From an archaeon (GTDB lineage Archaea > Nanobdellota > Nanobdellia > Woesearchaeales > JAHJEM01): a stretch of 15,548 nt of DNA. The stretch spans positions 1 through 15,548 of the forward strand of contig JAGVFV010000095.1 in the NCBI GenBank assembly GCA_020057445.1, in the 5' to 3' direction. Position numbers and translations under genes: made by a program. Below, one piece after another: positions 13,307 to 15,548 of this stretch; positions within the stretch are counted from its first letter, which is position 1; each line of letters starts with the position of its first letter. The notes under the pieces were generated by a model. The model was not told the DNA's origin. It saw only the letters and a program-made list of their open reading frames with translations, and did no database searches.

Positions 13307-13326
13307 GCTATTATTAATGCAATAGA

Positions 13327-13337
13327 TTATTTATTTA
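13327..13337 (-). promoter_or_regulatory. TATA-like box of the metallopeptidase gene
   Basis: TTATTTATTTA on the plus strand (TAAATAAATAA on the minus strand) is centred 26 bp upstream of the ATG at 13306. Confidence 0.45.
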
Positions 13338-13452
13338 TGATGACCAATATCTGACCACGTCTAATAACAGTGGCATTCTTTGGTCAATTATGACAAAAAG
13401 GCCCTGCTTTCTGCACCCACAATCCTCATCTTTCCTGCTCAGCTGCAAAAAG

Positions 13453-13460
13453 TATATAAA
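13453..13460 (+). promoter_or_regulatory. TATA-like box of pth2
   Basis: TATATAAA is centred 26 bp upstream of the ATG at 13483, preceded by a BRE-like run (GCAAAAAG). It lies inside the frame that extends upstream of pth2, so a start upstream of this box is unlikely. Confidence 0.65.
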
Positions 13461-13482
13461 CAAAACAGCTCAAGAGAAGAAT

Positions 13483-13827
13483 ATGGGACTCAAGCAAGTC
13501 ATCCTCGTCAGATCAGACCTGAAGCTTCCCAAGGGAAAGCTCGCAAGCCAGGTCGGACATGCCTGCATCGACGCTGCGTTTGGCTCTCCAAAACCTCTTG
13601 TCCAGAAGTGGAGGAGCGAGGGCATGAAGAAGATCGTGCTGAAAGTCGCTGACGAGAAGGAATTGCTGAAATTTGAGCGACTCTGCCAGGATGAAGGCCT
13701 CGTGACCTCGCTCATCATCGACGCAGGACACACGGTGATAAAGCCAGGCACCCTCACCTGTATGGGAATAGGTCCTTGCCCTGAAGAGAAGGTCGACAAG
13801 ATCACGGGAAAACTCAAGATGTTGTGA
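13483..13827 (+). CDS. pth2: Peptidyl-tRNA hydrolase, archaeal/eukaryotic type 2
   Basis: A 114-residue Pth2, which frees tRNA from peptidyl-tRNA dropped by stalled ribosomes in the cytosol. Conserved blocks are K-Q-V-I-L-V-R-S-D-L-K-L-P-K-G-K-L-A-S-Q-V-G-H-A at the N-terminus (with the catalytic Lys region and the Q-x-x-H-A signature), and I-D-A-G-H-T-V-I-K-P-G-T-L-T-C-M-G-I-G-P near residues 80-100, matching the D-A-G-x-T-x-I-x-x-G-T-x-T-x-x-x-I-G-P block. The frame is open upstream to 13390, but the family length, the TATA box and the motif position all fix the ATG at 13483. Its last 14 bases overlap the end of the convergent repeat-protein gene. Confidence 0.95.
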   Translation: MGLKQVILVRSDLKLPKGKLASQVGHACIDAAFGSPKPLVQKWRSEGMKKIVLKVADEKELLKFERLCQDEGLVTSLIIDAGHTVIKPGTLTCMGIGPCPEEKVDKITGKLKML

Positions 13828-14977
13828 TTTCCACTCCCCGTCTTCTCCTGCTCGTCCTGATATTTCGCAAAGGCAGCCGTCTCTTCAGCCGGTAAAATTC
13901 TGGATCATGCTGCACCATATCCTTAATTGCCAGCGCCGGAGTTCCCTGATATGCATGGGACAGCATGCCCGTCAAGGTCGTCCCCCATACATTGATGGGA
14001 TATGCGAAAAAAAGTTCTTGTGTCATGTACGGCAGGAGAGAAGAGAATCCTTTTCTTGTCTTGTAATCGACGCCCATGGGCTCTGCAAATGACCTGACAA
14101 GATGCTTTGTCGCCTCACGCGCATGTTGTGAAGGCCTCCCATCTGCTCCCACCCAGAACCTGTTTGGCGCCTTTGGAAAATCATAGAGCCAAAGCCCTGC
14201 ATTTTTTATAGCGATAAATGAATGGTCATGGTCCACAAGGTCGATGACTGCCTTGCCAGGACCGCCTCCATAGGCAGACTGGAGCATGCCGCTAAGGTTC
14301 GTGCCCCATCGATTGATCTTCCTATGAATAAAATTTCTTTGCGTAAACAGGGGAAGCAGCTGCATAAATCCTGGGACAGTCGTCGCATCGACGCCAAGCT
14401 CTTGTTCATATGACCTGACTAATTCCCGTGTCGCACTTCTCGCAAGGCCTGTCGGGCATCCGCTCTTGTCATTCCAGGCATGCAGTGACGCCATGGAAAA
14501 ATCGTACACAGAAAGCCCTGTCTTTTTGATGGCGGAAAAATCGTCATCGACCGCAATCACGTCCATGACTGCCCTTGACGGCTGGTAGTTATACGCGTGA
14601 TGCAGCATACCTCCAAGGGTTGTTCCCCACGCGTTCAGCTGATGGTACTTGAACGTGTCGATGCGGATGGAATGCAGGATCGCACCAAATCCGGGGACGG
14701 TCGTCGGATCGGCCTGCATCTCGCGTCCGAGCGCGAAAAGGAGGGAACGTGTGGCATGATGCTTGTAGAATTCTCCTGTCCACCGCTTTGCCTGCCAGAT
14801 TCCCGCTGTGTTCGGAAAATCATACGGCTCGACAGGAATGCCTTCTCTCTGCAGATGCTTGGCGACATACTCTGCTTCATCAAGGTAGAGTCGCGTGCGG
14901 AAGTTGTCATACAATACGCGGGGGCCAAAGTTCCTCGTGATGCCTATCATCTGTTCCAGGGAAAGACGTTCCTGCAT
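13814..14977 (-). CDS. Protein of three ~106-residue tandem repeats
   Basis: Function unknown. The 387-residue protein has a ~45-residue N-terminal lead (R-L-S-L-E-Q-M-I-G-I-T) and three repeats of about 106 residues with YDF at 52, 158 and 265 and GML at 123, 230 and 337. The shared pattern is YDF, a Trp, A-T-x-x-L-V/L, T-V-P-G-F or similar, W-G-T-x-L-x-G-M-L-x-x-A-Y, P-x-x-A-V/I-x-D, D-x-x-F-x-A-I-K. The tail is very basic (LKRRLPL, RTSRRRR). Helical repeats plus a basic tail suggest nucleic-acid binding, an inference only; the arrangement loosely recalls phage/bacterial homeodomain-like repeat families. The ATG at 14977 is preferred over an upstream GTG (14989), since it lies 26 bp after a TATA box. 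Confidence 0.82.
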   Translation of the reverse strand: MQERLSLEQMIGITRNFGPRVLYDNFRTRLYLDEAEYVAKHLQREGIPVEPYDFPNTAGIWQAKRWTGEFYKHHATRSLLFALGREMQADPTTVPGFGAILHSIRIDTFKYHQLNAWGTTLGGMLHHAYNYQPSRAVMDVIAVDDDFSAIKKTGLSVYDFSMASLHAWNDKSGCPTGLARSATRELVRSYEQELGVDATTVPGFMQLLPLFTQRNFIHRKINRWGTNLSGMLQSAYGGGPGKAVIDLVDHDHSFIAIKNAGLWLYDFPKAPNRFWVGADGRPSQHAREATKHLVRSFAEPMGVDYKTRKGFSSLLPYMTQELFFAYPINVWGTTLTGMLSHAYQGTPALAIKDMVQHDPEFYRLKRRLPLRNIRTSRRRRGVEITTS

Positions 14978-14998
14978 GCAGCGCAGCACTGATAGGCC

Positions 14999-15006
14999 AT
15001 TTAAAT
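14999..15006 (-). promoter_or_regulatory. TATA-like box of the three-repeat gene
   Basis: The palindrome ATTTAAAT is centred 26 bp upstream of the ATG at 14977. The alternative GTG at 14989 would be only 14 bp from it. Confidence 0.5.
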
Positions 15007-15031
15007 ATGTATTGACATAAATGAGGAGAGA

Positions 15032-15424
15032 TTATCGCGAGAAAATGTCAAGTATCCGCACGAACTCCTTTGTCTTCACGGGAATGACCCCCTGAAGTTC
15101 TATCTTTCCTCCACCCACTGCATATTTTTGCAGCTGCAAGTTGTACACGTCGGTGCGCTTTTCCACCTCATCACAGATGCACGCATGAAGATCCTGCAGG
15201 AATAGGCGTCTCTTCTCCTCTGCAACCTGGCCGTGAAAAAAAGGGTACACGATCTCAGAAAGAGGCTCTCCTCCCTTGTCCCTGATGAAGACGAGAAGGA
15301 TCGTGTCAAGCGATGTTCCCGGCAAGACGAGCTCCCTGCCGCCGACGTTCTTGAACCTGATGACCTTGTTCTGCCGGTCACATTCCTGGAGTCCTTCCCT
15401 GCTGTAATCGAGGCATTCGACCAT
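15032..15424 (-). CDS. Unknown 130-aa protein
   Basis: No family recognised. The protein is soluble, with mixed alpha/beta character: an early Cys-containing stretch (MVECLDYSREGLQECDR), a strand-rich middle (VIRFKNVGGRELVLPG, then ILLVFIRDKGG), a helical part (EEKRRLFLQDLHACICDEVEKR) and a closing K-T-K-E-F-V-R-I-L. Four cysteines (V-E-C, Q-E-C, H-A-C-I-C) are spread out without a clear zinc-site spacing. The ATG at 15424 is 28 bp from a TATA-like box. It diverges from the partial gene at the right end. Confidence 0.7.
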   Translation of the reverse strand: MVECLDYSREGLQECDRQNKVIRFKNVGGRELVLPGTSLDTILLVFIRDKGGEPLSEIVYPFFHGQVAEEKRRLFLQDLHACICDEVEKRTDVYNLQLQKYAVGGGKIELQGVIPVKTKEFVRILDIFSR

Positions 15425-15448
15425 GGGATGACGGAATCGATGAGAGGA

Positions 15449-15456
15449 TATAAATA
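15449..15456 (-). promoter_or_regulatory. TATA-like box of the 130-aa gene
   Basis: TATTTATA on the minus strand is centred 28 bp upstream of the ATG at 15424. Confidence 0.5.
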
Positions 15457-15467
15457 CAGCGGAAATC

Positions 15468-15476
15468 TTTTTATAT
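15468..15476 (+). promoter_or_regulatory. TATA-like box for a divergent gene at the right edge
   Basis: TTTTTATAT faces right, about 12 bp from the opposite-facing box at 15449-15456, so the two promoters are back to back and may share regulation. Confidence 0.45.
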
Positions 15477-15508
15477 GAGAAGACATGTCAAGCTGCAAAG
15501 GTGCAGGA

Positions 15509-15548
15509 ATGGACGATGAACATCGCCTTATGACGGAACGCAAGAGAA
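15509..15548 (+). CDS. Start of a gene cut by the window edge (tentative)
   Basis: From the ATG at 15509 the frame encodes MDDEHRLMTERKR and runs off the window. A site like AAGGTG (15497-15502) lies about six bases upstream and a TATA-like box about 36 bp upstream. An in-frame ATG at 15485 is the alternative but is only about 13 bp from the TATA-box centre. Too short to identify. Confidence 0.35.
   Translation, partial: MDDEHRLMTERKR

Noticed and set aside
13390..13482. N-terminal extension of pth2 from ATG 13390
   Set aside because: It contains the TATA box of pth2, adds 31 residues absent from the Pth2 family, and lies outside the conserved fold.
13814..14977. Tandem repeats as an integrase or LAGLIDADG endonuclease
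   Set aside because: No catalytic tyrosine motif (R..HxxR..Y) or LAGLIDADG sequence is present; the shared landmarks are structural.

Overview
The window reads as an archaeal chromosome segment, most likely from a small-genome DPANN-type lineage (Woesearchaeota/Pacearchaeota-like; this is an inference from gene content). The archaeal signs are SepF, a ZPR1-type zinc-finger protein, Pth2 peptidyl-tRNA hydrolase, a bifunctional phosphoglucose/phosphomannose isomerase, a pilin-like protein with a class III signal peptide, and AT-rich TATA-like boxes about 26-31 bp upstream of most start codons, which suggests mainly leaderless mRNAs. Against that background the S-adenosylmethionine synthetase is the bacterial/eukaryotic type, as expected for genes exchanged between bacteria and such archaea.

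Layout. 1-1828 (+): the 3' part of a pyrE-like phosphoribosyltransferase, metK, and a 49-residue protein overlapping the metK stop. 1897-4758 (+): a 953-residue protein with ~36-residue helical repeats in an AT-rich patch and an unassigned C-terminal domain, ending in a perfect hairpin. 4826-5379 (+): an AbrB/RelE-type toxin-antitoxin pair with its own promoter and a candidate operator. 5471-7599 (+): an unknown 178-residue protein two bases upstream of a PIN-PhoH (PhoH2-like) RNA nuclease/ATPase. 7663-9212 (-): ZPR1 and, separately, two overlapping membrane-protein genes. 9390-11042 (+): a sugar-phosphate isomerase and sepF, the latter preceded by an 8-codon leader ORF whose stop overlaps the sepF start. 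11177-12418 (+): a Cys-rich pilin-like surface protein. 12497-13306 (-): a small charged protein and an HExxH metallopeptidase. 13483-13827 (+): pth2, overlapping tail to tail with a minus-strand protein made of three ~106-residue repeats (13814-14977). 15032-15424 (-): an unknown 130-residue protein, with the start of a divergent gene at the right edge.

The genes are mostly single transcription units, each with its own promoter. The tight units are metK plus the 49-aa gene, antitoxin-toxin, the 178-aa gene plus PhoH2, and the two membrane genes. I see no CRISPR, tRNA, rRNA or insertion sequence. The best candidates for undescribed biology are the PhoH2 partner gene, the coupled leader ORF of sepF, and the two repeat proteins. 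All functional statements come from reading motifs by eye; no searches were run.
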